DNA of 64,000 nt from Pseudomonas yamanorum. Its GTDB lineage: Bacteria; Pseudomonadota; Gammaproteobacteria; Pseudomonadales; Pseudomonadaceae. Each line of letters opens with the position of its first letter. The stretch's first letter is position 1. The translations under genes and the position numbers were made by a program. Of the stretch, positions 8,991-16,696 are shown piece after piece. The notes beneath the pieces are model-generated. The model did not search any database and was not told the origin of the DNA. It saw nothing but the letters and a program-made list of their open reading frames with translations. Where the stretch lies: positions 5,952,001-6,016,000 of the forward strand of contig NZ_LT629793.1 in the NCBI RefSeq assembly GCF_900105735.1, read 5' to 3'.

Positions 8991-10235
8991 TCAAGCGTGA
9001 TGAACGTTTTGCTGCACAACCCTGGATTTCGGTTTCAGGGCACAGGCGTGCAGTGCCTGCTCAACGTCCACCAACAGATCGGCGACATCCTCAAGACCCG
9101 CCGAGAGCCGCACCAACCCTTCGGAAATCCCGTGGTGGACGCGTTGTTCCGGGGTGTAGGTGGAGTGGGTCATGCTGGCCGGGTGCTGGGCCAGTGACTC
9201 GGCGTCCCCCAGGCTCACCGCCCGGGTGAACAGCTTGAGGGCGTTCATGAACCGTCGGCCCATCTCGATGCCGCCCTTGAGTTCAAACGCGATCATGCCG
9301 CCGGATTGTTTCATCTGCCGGGCGGCCAATTCGTATTGGGGGAAGGAGCTCAGGCCGGGGTAGGTCACCCATTCCACCAAGGGATGGGCCTGCAAGGCTT
9401 CGGCGATGGCCAGGGCGTTGCTGCAATGACGGTCCATGCGCAGGGCCAGGGTCTTGAGGCCGCGCATCAACAGGGCCGCGTCCTGGGGCGACATCACCGC
9501 GCCGGTCAGGTCCTTGAGCCCTTGCAGACGAATGCGCTGGGCCAGGGCCTGGCTGCTGACGGCGATGCCGGCGGTGATATCGCCGTGGCCGCTGAGGTAT
9601 TTGGTGGCCGAGTGCACCACCACGTCGGCGCCCATTTCCAGCGGGCGTTGCAGGTAGGGCGTGCAGTAGGTGTTGTCCACCACCACGGTGATGCCGGGTT
9701 GTTGGTGGGCGATTTCGGCGACGGCGGTGATATCCACCAGTTGCAGGTTGGGGTTGGCCGGGGTCTCGAAATAGATCATGCGTGTGGCCGGGTTGATGGC
9801 CTCGCGCAGGGCGGCCAGGTCGGTGAGGTCGACGTGGCGCACCTTGATGCCGAACTCGCCGATGCCGTGATGCAACAGGGCGAAGGTGCAGCCGTAAAGA
9901 GTCTGGCTGACGATGATTTCGTCACCGGGGCGCAGCAGGGTCCAGAACGTCGCGGCAATCGCGCCCATGCCGGAGCTGAAGGCCACGGCGGCTTCGCCGT
10001 TTTCCAGGGTGGCCATGCGCGATTCCAGCAGGGCCAGGGTGGGGTTGGAGATGCGGGTGTAGAAGTGTCCGTTCTCTTCACCGGCAAAGCAGGCGGCACC
10101 GTATTCGGCGGTGGGGAAGGCGAAGGTGGCCGATAGATAGATGGGTGGCACGAGGGCGCCGTGGTGGTCCTGTGGGTCGTAGCCGTGATGGATGGCACGG
10201 GTGGAAAAGCCGAACGTATTGTGTTTATTTTTCAT
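8991..10235 (-). CDS. mdeA: Methionine gamma-lyase
   Basis: This 414-residue PLP enzyme of the Cys/Met metabolism family cleaves L-methionine to methanethiol, ammonia and 2-oxobutanoate. Residues near 112-118 read TLYGCTF, with Cys at 116, the cysteine that marks methionine gamma-lyase in P. putida. The PLP lysine is in SATKYLSGH (K212). Further conserved segments include TRAIHHGYDPQDHHGALVPP and VVVDNTYCTPYLQRPLE. The ATG at 10235 has an AAGGAG site 9 bases upstream; the longer open frame has no start signal. It is divergent from an Lrp-type gene, the mdeA-mdeR arrangement. Confidence 0.94.
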   Translation of the reverse strand: MKNKHNTFGFSTRAIHHGYDPQDHHGALVPPIYLSATFAFPTAEYGAACFAGEENGHFYTRISNPTLALLESRMATLENGEAAVAFSSGMGAIAATFWTLLRPGDEIIVSQTLYGCTFALLHHGIGEFGIKVRHVDLTDLAALREAINPATRMIYFETPANPNLQLVDITAVAEIAHQQPGITVVVDNTYCTPYLQRPLEMGADVVVHSATKYLSGHGDITAGIAVSSQALAQRIRLQGLKDLTGAVMSPQDAALLMRGLKTLALRMDRHCSNALAIAEALQAHPLVEWVTYPGLSSFPQYELAARQMKQSGGMIAFELKGGIEMGRRFMNALKLFTRAVSLGDAESLAQHPASMTHSTYTPEQRVHHGISEGLVRLSAGLEDVADLLVDVEQALHACALKPKSRVVQQNVHHA

Positions 10236-10359
10236 GGTCGGACGCTCCTTATTTCCTACAATGCTATGCTTATAACGGCGGCCGAACGTTCCATAGTTTG
10301 CTGAGAAAACCCGGTAGATTGGGATGAAAAACAATAAAAATGACGTTTTGAGGCAAGAT

Positions 10360-10830
10360 ATGCCCATTCATCTGGATCGGACTGACAAGGCACTTTTAAA
10401 CGCCTTGCAGGGCAATGCGCGGTTGACGGTGGCGGAGTTGGCGGAGCGGGTGTCGCTGACCACTTCGCCGTGTTGGCGGCGGGTGAAGAACCTCGAGGAC
10501 AGCGGGGTGATTGGGGGTTATCAGGCGATCCTGTCACCCAAGGCGCTGGGGTATGGGGTGACGGCGTTTGTCAGCATCATGATGGACACGCACTCCCGCG
10601 AAGTTGCCCGGGCGTTTGAGCAACGGTTGCTGGAGATTCCCGAGATTGTGGCGTGTCATAACGTTTCGGGGCGGTATGATTTTTTGTTGGAAGTGGTGGC
10701 GAAGGATCTGGAGTCGTTTGGGGAGTTTGCCCGGGAGGTGTTGCAGAGCTTGCCGTGTGTTAAGGAGATTTATTCGAGTTTTTCTTATAAGTCGGTGCGG
10801 CCGTTGCGGGTGATTCCGTTGCCGGAGTGA
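10360..10830 (+). CDS. mdeR: Lrp/AsnC-family regulator of mdeA
   Basis: A 156-residue protein with an N-terminal winged helix (DKALLNALQGNARLTVAEL, then TSPCWRRVKNLED) and a C-terminal ligand-binding alpha-beta domain. It lies back to back with methionine gamma-lyase, as the activator MdeR does in P. putida, so it probably senses methionine or a product and controls mdeA. ATG 10360 has GAGG at a normal distance; an in-frame ATG at 10324 lacks a ribosome site. The intergenic DNA between the two starts (10236-10359) includes the perfect palindrome GAACGTTC. Confidence 0.88.
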   Translation: MPIHLDRTDKALLNALQGNARLTVAELAERVSLTTSPCWRRVKNLEDSGVIGGYQAILSPKALGYGVTAFVSIMMDTHSREVARAFEQRLLEIPEIVACHNVSGRYDFLLEVVAKDLESFGEFAREVLQSLPCVKEIYSSFSYKSVRPLRVIPLPE

Positions 10831-10838
10831 TTGACTGT

Positions 10839-11419
10839 GTACATATCCGTTGCTGCGGTAACGGCCACTTATGGTTCCGCTCTTACAGCGGGTCACTTCA
10901 AAATCAAAAGCAGATCAAAAGCACGCAGCCTCGCTGGCGCTCGACAGCTGCTACGGGCGGGATGGCTCTGTTTTTCTGTGGGAGCTGGCTTGCCTGCGAT
11001 GCAGACAACTCGGTACATCAGACACACCGAGGTGATGCCATCGCAGGCAAGCCAGCTCCCACATTTGACCGTGCCCGCTTTAGCTTTTGATTTTGCTTCA
11101 CCACACTCAAGCCGGCCGGTAGGCCGCTGTGCCCTTGATCTGCTTTTGATCTTGATCTTAGGCGCCCCGTTAAACCACGCTGGCCGAACGCAGGCTTTGG
11201 AGCGTGGGTAACCCGGCAGGACGCCGGGTTAGCCGCGCTGGGCCAAGGATGGCCCATCGCGGCGGCCCACGGTCCAAAGCCGGAGTGAGGGCACACCGAG
11301 CCTGGGCGAGGTGCCGAGTGGTGGGGCAAGAGCGTTTTGCTTACTTTTGCGCTGTTCAAAAGTGAGCCGCTGTAAGAGCGGAACCATAAGCGGCCGTTAC
11401 CGCAGCAACGGATATGCAC
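10839..11419. repeat. Large palindromic intergenic repeat, copy 2
   Basis: Short version (about 580 bases) of the repeat also found at 4022, 42196 and 61423. It has the GTACATATCCGTTGCTGCG left end, a truncated left arm, the central REP pair (10978-11062) and a full right arm ending in its inverted complement. It fills the space between the convergent mdeR-like and DUF3087-like genes, 8 bases from each stop. No gene is supported inside. Confidence 0.9.
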
Positions 11420-11426
11420 ACCCCAA

Positions 11427-11948
11427 TCAGCGAGCCTTAACAGCCTCAACCCACCCCGGATCCAACCGCGTCTGGTCAGGCTCAATCCCCAACCCCCGCA
11501 TCTTCTCCAGATGCTCATCAACCTCCCGCACCAACTGCGCCTGAGAACTCGAATTAGCGTCCAGTTCGTGCATCTGCATCAACCCAAGGTGATAAAACCG
11601 CAGCAACTTGATCGCCACCGGATCATTCACCTTCACCCCGTCAGTCACCTTGTGCATCACATTCGTCACACTCATCAAACTGCGCTTGAGCTGCCACCCA
11701 TACACCGCCGGCGCCAGCCACGCCTGGCTCCAGAACGGCCCCCGCACCAACCCCACGGTAATCAACACCCCGGCAAACACCCCGCCCACATTAAAGCGAA
11801 AGTTATCCCCCCCAGGCTCACCAAACACCATCACCGCCAAGCTGGAAAGCACCATCGCCAACACCACAAACAGCCCCGCGACAATCAGCGTGCTACGGCG
11901 GGTCTGCTGGCGAAAGGTAATCGGGTCGCAGGGTTTGAGCTCAAACAT
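11427..11948 (-). CDS. DUF3087-like membrane protein
   Basis: A 173-residue protein with two predicted membrane helices (about residues 20-42 and 55-75: LIVAGLFVVLAMVLSSLAVMV and GVFAGVLITVGLVRG) and a charged helical C-terminal half. The sequence fits the DUF3087 family of gamma-proteobacteria, whose function is unknown. ATG 11948 is favoured because the preceding in-frame stretch is low-complexity and lacks a ribosome site. It is monocistronic and convergent with mdeR. Confidence 0.8.
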   Translation of the reverse strand: MFELKPCDPITFRQQTRRSTLIVAGLFVVLAMVLSSLAVMVFGEPGGDNFRFNVGGVFAGVLITVGLVRGPFWSQAWLAPAVYGWQLKRSLMSVTNVMHKVTDGVKVNDPVAIKLLRFYHLGLMQMHELDANSSSQAQLVREVDEHLEKMRGLGIEPDQTRLDPGWVEAVKAR

Positions 11949-12101
11949 CCGGGTGCAGTCTCCATGGGCTGAGTAAGGGTATAGCGTCGGCCGGCATCTT
12001 CTCATGCTTCGCCCGTCGGAGTGACGGTAATCAGGTTGAACGATGGATCAGCGCAATTTCTCTAACCCCTGTAGGCAACCGACCCCCAAGCGAGGTGAAC
12101 C

Positions 12102-12275
12102 ATGACCCGGTACCAGCAACAGCCGCCCGGCACACCCAACCCCGACCGCACCCCAGGCGAAGAGGAACGTGACAACGACGCCCTGCGCCCCAACGATCCC
12201 GCCGAACGGCAAGACGACGAAGAGCAGGTCGAAGAAGACCTGGAAAACCTGCACGATAAGGCCCGCCCGTTGTAA
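12102..12275 (+). CDS. Small acidic hypothetical protein (57 aa)
   Basis: A 57-residue frame starting at ATG 12102 with GAGGTGA about 6 bases upstream. The product is very hydrophilic (starts MTRYQQQPPGTPNPD; has runs of E and D such as RQDDEEQVEEDLENLHDK) and has no membrane or catalytic signature, so it is probably disordered. It precedes a second small acidic protein by 24 bases and the two probably form one transcript. I do not recognise a family. Confidence 0.6.
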   Translation: MTRYQQQPPGTPNPDRTPGEEERDNDALRPNDPAERQDDEEQVEEDLENLHDKARPL

Positions 12276-12299
12276 ACCAGGCGCGTCAAGGAGACAGCT

Positions 12300-12494
12300 A
12301 TGACTAACAGTACAAGCGGCCCGCATTCATCGGAGCACTCCAGCGGCAAGGACGAATTGGGCTTCGATCCCGATTCCCCGGACGTCGCCGACCCGCAGGT
12401 CGACCCGGTAGGCCCTGCCATTGCCCCGTTGGACAAGCCAGAAAAAACCGGCAAGAAGCCGGCCTATGATCCCCTCGGTGATCTGAAGAAGTGA
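12300..12494 (+). CDS. Small conserved acidic protein (64 aa)
   Basis: A 64-residue protein with AAGGAGA before the ATG. The sequence is rich in D, P and S and ends PAYDPLGDLKK. It resembles a small uncharacterised Pseudomonas family (I believe DUF6021) of unknown function. Its natural terminator directly follows but has been split by an IS4-family insertion, so transcripts may now run into the IS antisense to its transposase. Confidence 0.7.
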   Translation: MTNSTSGPHSSEHSSGKDELGFDPDSPDVADPQVDPVGPAIAPLDKPEKTGKKPAYDPLGDLKK

Positions 12495-12497
12495 AAC

Positions 12498-12515
12498 AAG
12501 CCCCGCCGTCGAGCG
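12498..12515. terminator. Left half of a terminator split by an IS
   Basis: AAGCCCCG-CCGTCGAG-CG is the 5' arm and loop of a hairpin. Joining it to GGGCTTTCTTT at 13950-13960 rebuilds the stem AAGCCCCG/CGGGGCTT plus a T-rich tail. It would have served the convergent genes at 12300 and 13963. The last 12 bases (12504-12515) are the target duplicate of the IS. Confidence 0.8.
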
Positions 12516-12524
12516 TAATGCTGT

Positions 12525-13856
12525 TCACTTAAGCGGAGCAGCCTTACGGTCTACTGGAAATCGGGTTTTTGAGATCTTCACCGTCCTTGGCCTCGAAGGC
12601 CTTGGACGGTGATCCAGAAACAATCCTCCGATACCTGCCCTTAACTCTGCCAATCGTCTCCCTGTCGCTGAAATCGGGTTGGCCGCAGCCATCACAATCA
12701 ATTGCACCGCGATGTACTGACAAGCCGGTTTGAAACGGATGTCCGAGGGCGCTCGGCCAAACGCCACCGCTGCCTGACTGGCTTCCCGACGAATTACGTT
12801 GTAAGCCAGCAAAAGTCCCCACACCTCCTGATAAATCAGCTCGACTTTTTTGCTGCGCAAGGTCATAGCGTTCTGTTGCATCGAACTCTTGATGTCCCTG
12901 AAGCCCAGCTCGATCTCCCAGCGTTCCTGATAAAGCTTGGCAACGGCCTTGGTGTTGTAGGTCTCGGCCGGCAAGGACGTCATGACGGTCTTCACTTTGC
13001 CTTGTATTTCATAGCTGACTTCACGTACCTCCCAGTGCGATGGAAGGACCGGATTTCGCTTTCTGGCCTGCGGTGAGACTTTCATGCGCACCAAACGGTC
13101 ATGCACGCTGTAACGGGCCACTTCCTCACAGACCAGTCCTTTTTTTGCCGGGATCAACCAATGACGGTGGGTGCCCGAACGGCTCAAACTCGACAGTAGC
13201 TCGGCGCCCCAGAACCCTTTGTCGAACAGCGTCACTGAGTGGTCGGGAATCTGCTGCAAAAACTCGTCGGCCAAGCGCATTTCACTGCGTCGGTAAGGGC
13301 TCAATTGAGCATCCAGGATCACATGCGAACGCACATTCATCAGCGCCACCAGGCGCAGCATGGGAAACGGTGTCTGGCGCTCACTCGGGGTGTTTCCCGA
13401 TCCAAAGTGATCTCGCAGCTCGGGCGTATCCGGAGTGCGTAAAAGTGCACCGTCCACCGCGAATACCTGCAGGTCGTGCCAGGCATCATCGTCGTAGCGC
13501 TCCGCCCCCCATTGAGTACCGGTCTTGCGAAACAGCCACTCAACAGGATCGGCACCGAGCCGCTTTCGCGCCTCGGTCACACCGCTGCGGGCCAACAAGT
13601 GGTCAGAAGCCAGGCCTTGGGCGCAGATGTTCAAACGTCTGGCCACTTCGTGAACCGGCTCATCTCGAAATAGCGCCATCCCCAGTACCAACCAAAGCAC
13701 TTGATCAGCGGGCAGGCGACGCCGGCGAATGGTGGCCTGACTGGAAAGATCCAGCGCAGACGCTACCCACTCAATGGGAATATTTTGGGTAAAGGTGCTC
13801 AGGTCGCAGAAGTTGAAAAGGTCGCCGAGGTCAAGCAGGTCCTGTTGAACAGACAT
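12525..13856 (-). CDS. IS4-family DDE transposase
   Basis: A 443-residue transposase with a DDE_Tnp_1 core. The first Asp is in the segment QVFAVDGALLRTP, the second in SVTLFDKGFWG, and the Glu is in the YQERWEIELGFRDIK motif (the Y-2-R-3-E-6-K pattern of IS4). It cuts and joins the ends of its own IS. A strong hairpin with a T run sits immediately before its start codon. Confidence 0.95.
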   Translation of the reverse strand: MSVQQDLLDLGDLFNFCDLSTFTQNIPIEWVASALDLSSQATIRRRRLPADQVLWLVLGMALFRDEPVHEVARRLNICAQGLASDHLLARSGVTEARKRLGADPVEWLFRKTGTQWGAERYDDDAWHDLQVFAVDGALLRTPDTPELRDHFGSGNTPSERQTPFPMLRLVALMNVRSHVILDAQLSPYRRSEMRLADEFLQQIPDHSVTLFDKGFWGAELLSSLSRSGTHRHWLIPAKKGLVCEEVARYSVHDRLVRMKVSPQARKRNPVLPSHWEVREVSYEIQGKVKTVMTSLPAETYNTKAVAKLYQERWEIELGFRDIKSSMQQNAMTLRSKKVELIYQEVWGLLLAYNVIRREASQAAVAFGRAPSDIRFKPACQYIAVQLIVMAAANPISATGRRLAELRAGIGGLFLDHRPRPSRPRTVKISKTRFPVDRKAAPLK

Positions 13857-13859
13857 AAA

Positions 13860-13891
13860 AAATCCGATGCCAGAGGTCTGGTATCGGATTT
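13860..13891 (-). terminator. Hairpin with T run just before the transposase start
   Basis: On the minus strand AAATCCGATACCAGA-CC-TCTGGCATCGGATTT is a 15-bp stem (one wobble pair) followed by a run of T that leads straight into the transposase ATG at 13856. It should stop transcription entering from outside and limit transposase expression. Confidence 0.75.
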
Positions 13892-13937
13892 TCTAGGAAG
13901 CCCGGCGTGGGCTCAAATGCTTAAGTGAACAGCATTA

Positions 13938-13960
13938 CGCCGTCGAGCGGGGCTTTCTTT
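13938..13960. terminator. Right half of the split terminator, with target duplicate
   Basis: The second copy of the 12-bp duplicate (13938-13949), then GGGCTTTCTTT, the 3' arm and T tail of the hairpin whose first arm is at 12498. Confidence 0.75.
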
Positions 13961-13962
13961 CC

Positions 13963-14208
13963 TCAGCCAAGCCGTTTCGGAGCTACCCAGGTCACCTCAG
14001 TGATGCCGAACTTCTCCGCCCAGGGCCGAGTGGTCTTTTTCACCCGCTCATGGCCCGGCCGGCCTATCCGCCCCACGTGGGCAATGTCGGCGTCAACGGC
14101 CGCCCAATGCCACGCTTCGGCGTTGTTCATGACCTCGGCACGCACCACAAAGGTTTTTGGTTCGCCGTGTAGCAAGTAGTGGATGGTGTAGATCATTGCG
14201 GTACTCAT
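13963..14208 (-). CDS. Conserved hypothetical protein (81 aa)
   Basis: An 81-residue protein starting MSTAMIYTIHYLLHGEPK, with GGGAGGC before the ATG at 14208. It is a soluble alpha-beta-like sequence with no catalytic motif; I believe it belongs to a small Pseudomonas family (DUF6555) of unknown function. It was convergent with the gene at 12300 before an IS entered the shared terminator. The 158 bases upstream, to the next gene, hold nothing I can identify. Confidence 0.7.
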   Translation of the reverse strand: MSTAMIYTIHYLLHGEPKTFVVRAEVMNNAEAWHWAAVDADIAHVGRIGRPGHERVKKTTRPWAEKFGITEVTWVAPKRLG

Positions 14209-14366
14209 GATGCCTCCCTGTCTTGTTTTGAATGGATATAAATCGGTTCAGAAAGGTTCAGAAAGTTTATGCATCCGAGGGCTTGCATTTGATTCAAATC
14301 ACAATTGGCAAACAACGGCCGTCAGGGTATTAGTGGAGCCTTCGCCACCGACTCAAGGATTGCGTC

Positions 14367-15197
14367 ATGCCTGAGCTGACCCACAGCCGCCTCTACCTGC
14401 AACGTTTGGGCTACGACACGCCGCCACCGCCCACCTTGCAAACCCTGCAGGATTTGCAGTTGCGCCACGTCAGTACCTTCGCGTTTGAAAACCTGTCGAC
14501 CTTGCTGCGCGTGCCTGTACCCATCGATTTGCCGAGCGTTGAGCACAAAGTCCTGTTCGACGGGCGGGGGGGTTATTGCTATGAGCTGAACCAGATGTTC
14601 CTGGCCTTGTTGCAGGAGTTGGGCTTCGACGCGCGGGGCATCACCGGTCGCGTGGTGATGGGCGGGCCGCCCGATGCGCTGACTGGGCGCACCCACCGCC
14701 TGAGCCTGGTGACCCTGGATGGCGTGCGTTACATCAGCGATGTGGGCTTTGGTGGCATGGTGCCCACCAGCCCGTTGCAACTGGACACCGACGCCACCCA
14801 GGCCACGGCCCATGAACCCTATCGCCTGAGCCTGAACGAGGGCAGCTACACCTTGTGGGCGCAGGTGGCGGGGGAGTGGCGCGGGCTGTATGTATTCGAC
14901 CTGCAGTTGCAGTCACGCATCGACTACGAAATCGGCAACTGGTACGTCTCTACCCACCCGGACTCGTCGTTCCTCAGCCAGTTGAAAGTCGCACTCATCG
15001 GCCCGGGATTTCGCCGCACACTGAACAACGGCCAGTACGCGATTCACCACCTGGGCCGTGCCAGCGAGAAGCGTGTCATCGAGGATGTGGACGAGCTGCT
15101 GACGCTGCTGCAAGCCAGCTTTGGCATTCGCCTGCCGGAGCATCCACAGTTGCGGCCAATGCTCGGTCGTTTGCTGGTCCCTGTCCAAGAGGGCTGA
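14367..15197 (+). CDS. Arylamine N-acetyltransferase
   Basis: A 276-residue NAT-family enzyme that moves acetyl from acetyl-CoA to arylamines, hydrazines or arylhydroxylamines through a cysteine intermediate. The Cys-His-Asp triad is visible: Cys71 in RGGYCYELN, His110 in GRTHRLSL, Asp125 in SDVGFGG, at the spacing of the Salmonella enzyme (69/107/122). The length is normal. AAGGA precedes the ATG. It stands alone, so the physiological substrate cannot be read from context. Confidence 0.93.
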   Translation: MPELTHSRLYLQRLGYDTPPPPTLQTLQDLQLRHVSTFAFENLSTLLRVPVPIDLPSVEHKVLFDGRGGYCYELNQMFLALLQELGFDARGITGRVVMGGPPDALTGRTHRLSLVTLDGVRYISDVGFGGMVPTSPLQLDTDATQATAHEPYRLSLNEGSYTLWAQVAGEWRGLYVFDLQLQSRIDYEIGNWYVSTHPDSSFLSQLKVALIGPGFRRTLNNGQYAIHHLGRASEKRVIEDVDELLTLLQASFGIRLPEHPQLRPMLGRLLVPVQEG

Positions 15198-15321
15198 TAT
15201 AGAGCCATCGCTGAACCGTTTTACTTCGAAAAAAGGTGCAAAATAATTCGAACCTTTCGCCAAAACGAGGGTTCGAAGCGTTTCCTGAATAATTTGCCAC
15301 CTACAATGGAGACGTAAAACG

Positions 15322-16074
15322 ATGTCCAAACTATTCGGAAAAATCCTCAAGAATTCCTCGGTCCTGGCCCTGATTGCTGCACCGGGTGTGGTGTTCGCCG
15401 CAGCGCCGACCGACCCGATTTCCACCTTCGGTATCCTCGGCAGCTACAACGACTTCAAACTCGAAGGCGGTAGCCAGAGCGACAAGGACCACATGCCCGA
15501 AGCCGGCCTGTTCTACAACTTCGGCAACAAGCTGACGGCTGAATCCGGCTTTATCTACCAGGCCGGTATCGAAGCCAAGTACGGTGAAAAAAGCGACAAC
15601 AAGCTCAAGGAAGGCCAGGCCGACCTCGACCTCGGCTGGCGTGCCGCGCTGGATGCGCGCAACTTCGTCGACGTGCTGGTGGGCGGCGGCTACAGCTGGA
15701 CCCGCTACGAGCCGGACTCGGGCGACTACGACATGAAACTCACCAACAAATCGCCGTTCGCCAAGGCGGCCCTGGGCTACAACCACCAGTTCGATGACAT
15801 GACCATGCGCGTTGAACTGGGTGCCCGCCGCACCATCGACGGCCGCGCCAAGCTCAAGGTCGACGGCATCGGCAGCGACACCGTGGACCTCAAGGACCGC
15901 ACCAACCCGTACGCCGAAGTCAGCCTGCTGATGAACCAGAAAGGCGACCTGCCGGTGATGGCGGGCCTGTACTACACCCGCACCGAGTACAAGCTCGATG
16001 GCGACTCGTACGTGGCCGACAACACCAAGCTCAAGCGTGACGAGTATGGGTTCAAGGTCGGTATAGCCTTCTAA
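15322..16074 (+). CDS. Outer-membrane beta-barrel protein
   Basis: A 250-residue protein with a signal peptide (about 1-26, cleaved after VVFA). The mature part has alternating amphipathic strands and ends in phenylalanine (FKVGIAF), as expected for an outer-membrane barrel. Size and strand number suggest a small barrel of the OmpA/OmpW size class. I see no ligand signature. GGAGACG lies before the ATG. The function is unknown; it is transcribed alone and followed by a REP pair. Confidence 0.8.
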   Translation: MSKLFGKILKNSSVLALIAAPGVVFAAAPTDPISTFGILGSYNDFKLEGGSQSDKDHMPEAGLFYNFGNKLTAESGFIYQAGIEAKYGEKSDNKLKEGQADLDLGWRAALDARNFVDVLVGGGYSWTRYEPDSGDYDMKLTNKSPFAKAALGYNHQFDDMTMRVELGARRTIDGRAKLKVDGIGSDTVDLKDRTNPYAEVSLLMNQKGDLPVMAGLYYTRTEYKLDGDSYVADNTKLKRDEYGFKVGIAF

Positions 16075-16093
16075 GCCCACCTCGATTCTAACG

Positions 16094-16180
16094 GTGGGAG
16101 CGGGCTTGCTCGCGAATGCGGTGTATCAGTTAAAAATTTGGTGGCTGACACACCGCATTCGCGAGCAAGCCCGCTCCCAC
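16094..16180. repeat. REP inverted pair
   Basis: GTGGGAGCGGGCTTGCTCGC and its inverted copy around a short spacer, between the barrel gene and the cytochrome c operon. Confidence 0.9.
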
Positions 16181-16207
16181 ATTTGATCGGCGTTGCGGCT
16201 CAATCAA

Positions 16208-16246
16208 CTGTCCGCCCAAGCCCCCCTTTCTGTCCCCCAATACCCT
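16208..16246 (+). promoter_or_regulatory. Putative SphR box upstream of the cytochrome c operon
   Basis: A 39-base segment 65 bases before the cytochrome c start that is 33/39 identical to 20481-20519 (opposite strand) before sphA. It begins CTGTCCGCC and ends CCAATACCCT. CTGTCCGCC recurs as CTGTCCCCC 22 bases later, a two-turn direct repeat as bound by AraC-family proteins. Both copies are followed, 20 bases on, by a CTTAxTxT block where a -10 region should be. Confidence 0.75.
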
Positions 16247-16310
16247 CAACGCCGCGCCCTGGCTGCCTTAGTGTGGATCACGCTTTCACACAATAAGAGA
16301 GAAGGTGGCT

Positions 16311-16679
16311 ATGCGGGCAATCAACCCCCGTCGCATCAGTCTGCTGCTGGCCGTGACCTGCCTGCTGACAGCCTGTGACGACAAACCGAAACATCCCCCC
16401 GAACGTGCCACGGCGGCCAATGCCATGCCCGGCGACGCAGCCCTGGCCCAGGTCTACGACACCAGTTGCAAGCTGTGCCACGCCAACCCGGCCTCCGGTG
16501 CGCCGCTCACCGGTGACGGCCCGGCCTGGAGCCCGCGCATCGCCCAGGGCCCGGACACCCTGCTGGACCACACCATCAACGGCTATAACGGCATGCCCCC
16601 GATGGGCCTGTGCGTGCAGTGCTCCGAAGAGCAATTCCTGGGGCTGATCAGTTTTATGTCGGGTCAACACATCCAATAA
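16311..16679 (+). CDS. Monohaem cytochrome c lipoprotein of the sphingosine-response operon
   Basis: A 122-residue secreted lipoprotein. The lipobox is LLTAC (Cys22), the haem site CKLCH (53-57), the likely distal Met is in GMPPMG, and a CVQC pair lies near the end as in cytochrome c5 types. It is first in an operon with an FAD oxidase and a PLP enzyme and probably accepts their electrons in the periplasm. Gene order matches P. aeruginosa PA5328-PA5326 (part of sphBCD), next to sphA and sphR. ATG 16311 has GAGAAGG upstream. I leave the letter unassigned because I am unsure of the naming order. Confidence 0.85.
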   Translation: MRAINPRRISLLLAVTCLLTACDDKPKHPPERATAANAMPGDAALAQVYDTSCKLCHANPASGAPLTGDGPAWSPRIAQGPDTLLDHTINGYNGMPPMGLCVQCSEEQFLGLISFMSGQHIQ

Positions 16680-16696
16680 GAATAACGGGGTAGGCG

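Larger units (their letters stand above)
12516..13937 (-). mobile_element. IS4-family insertion sequence (1422 bp)
   Basis: The ends are perfect 18-bp inverted repeats (TAATGCTGTTCACTTAAG at 12516 and its complement ending at 13937). A perfect 12-bp target duplicate (CGCCGTCGAGCG) lies on both sides, at 12504-12515 and 13938-13949. One transposase gene fills it. Intact ends, duplicate and reading frame indicate a recent, potentially active copy. Confidence 0.95.
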
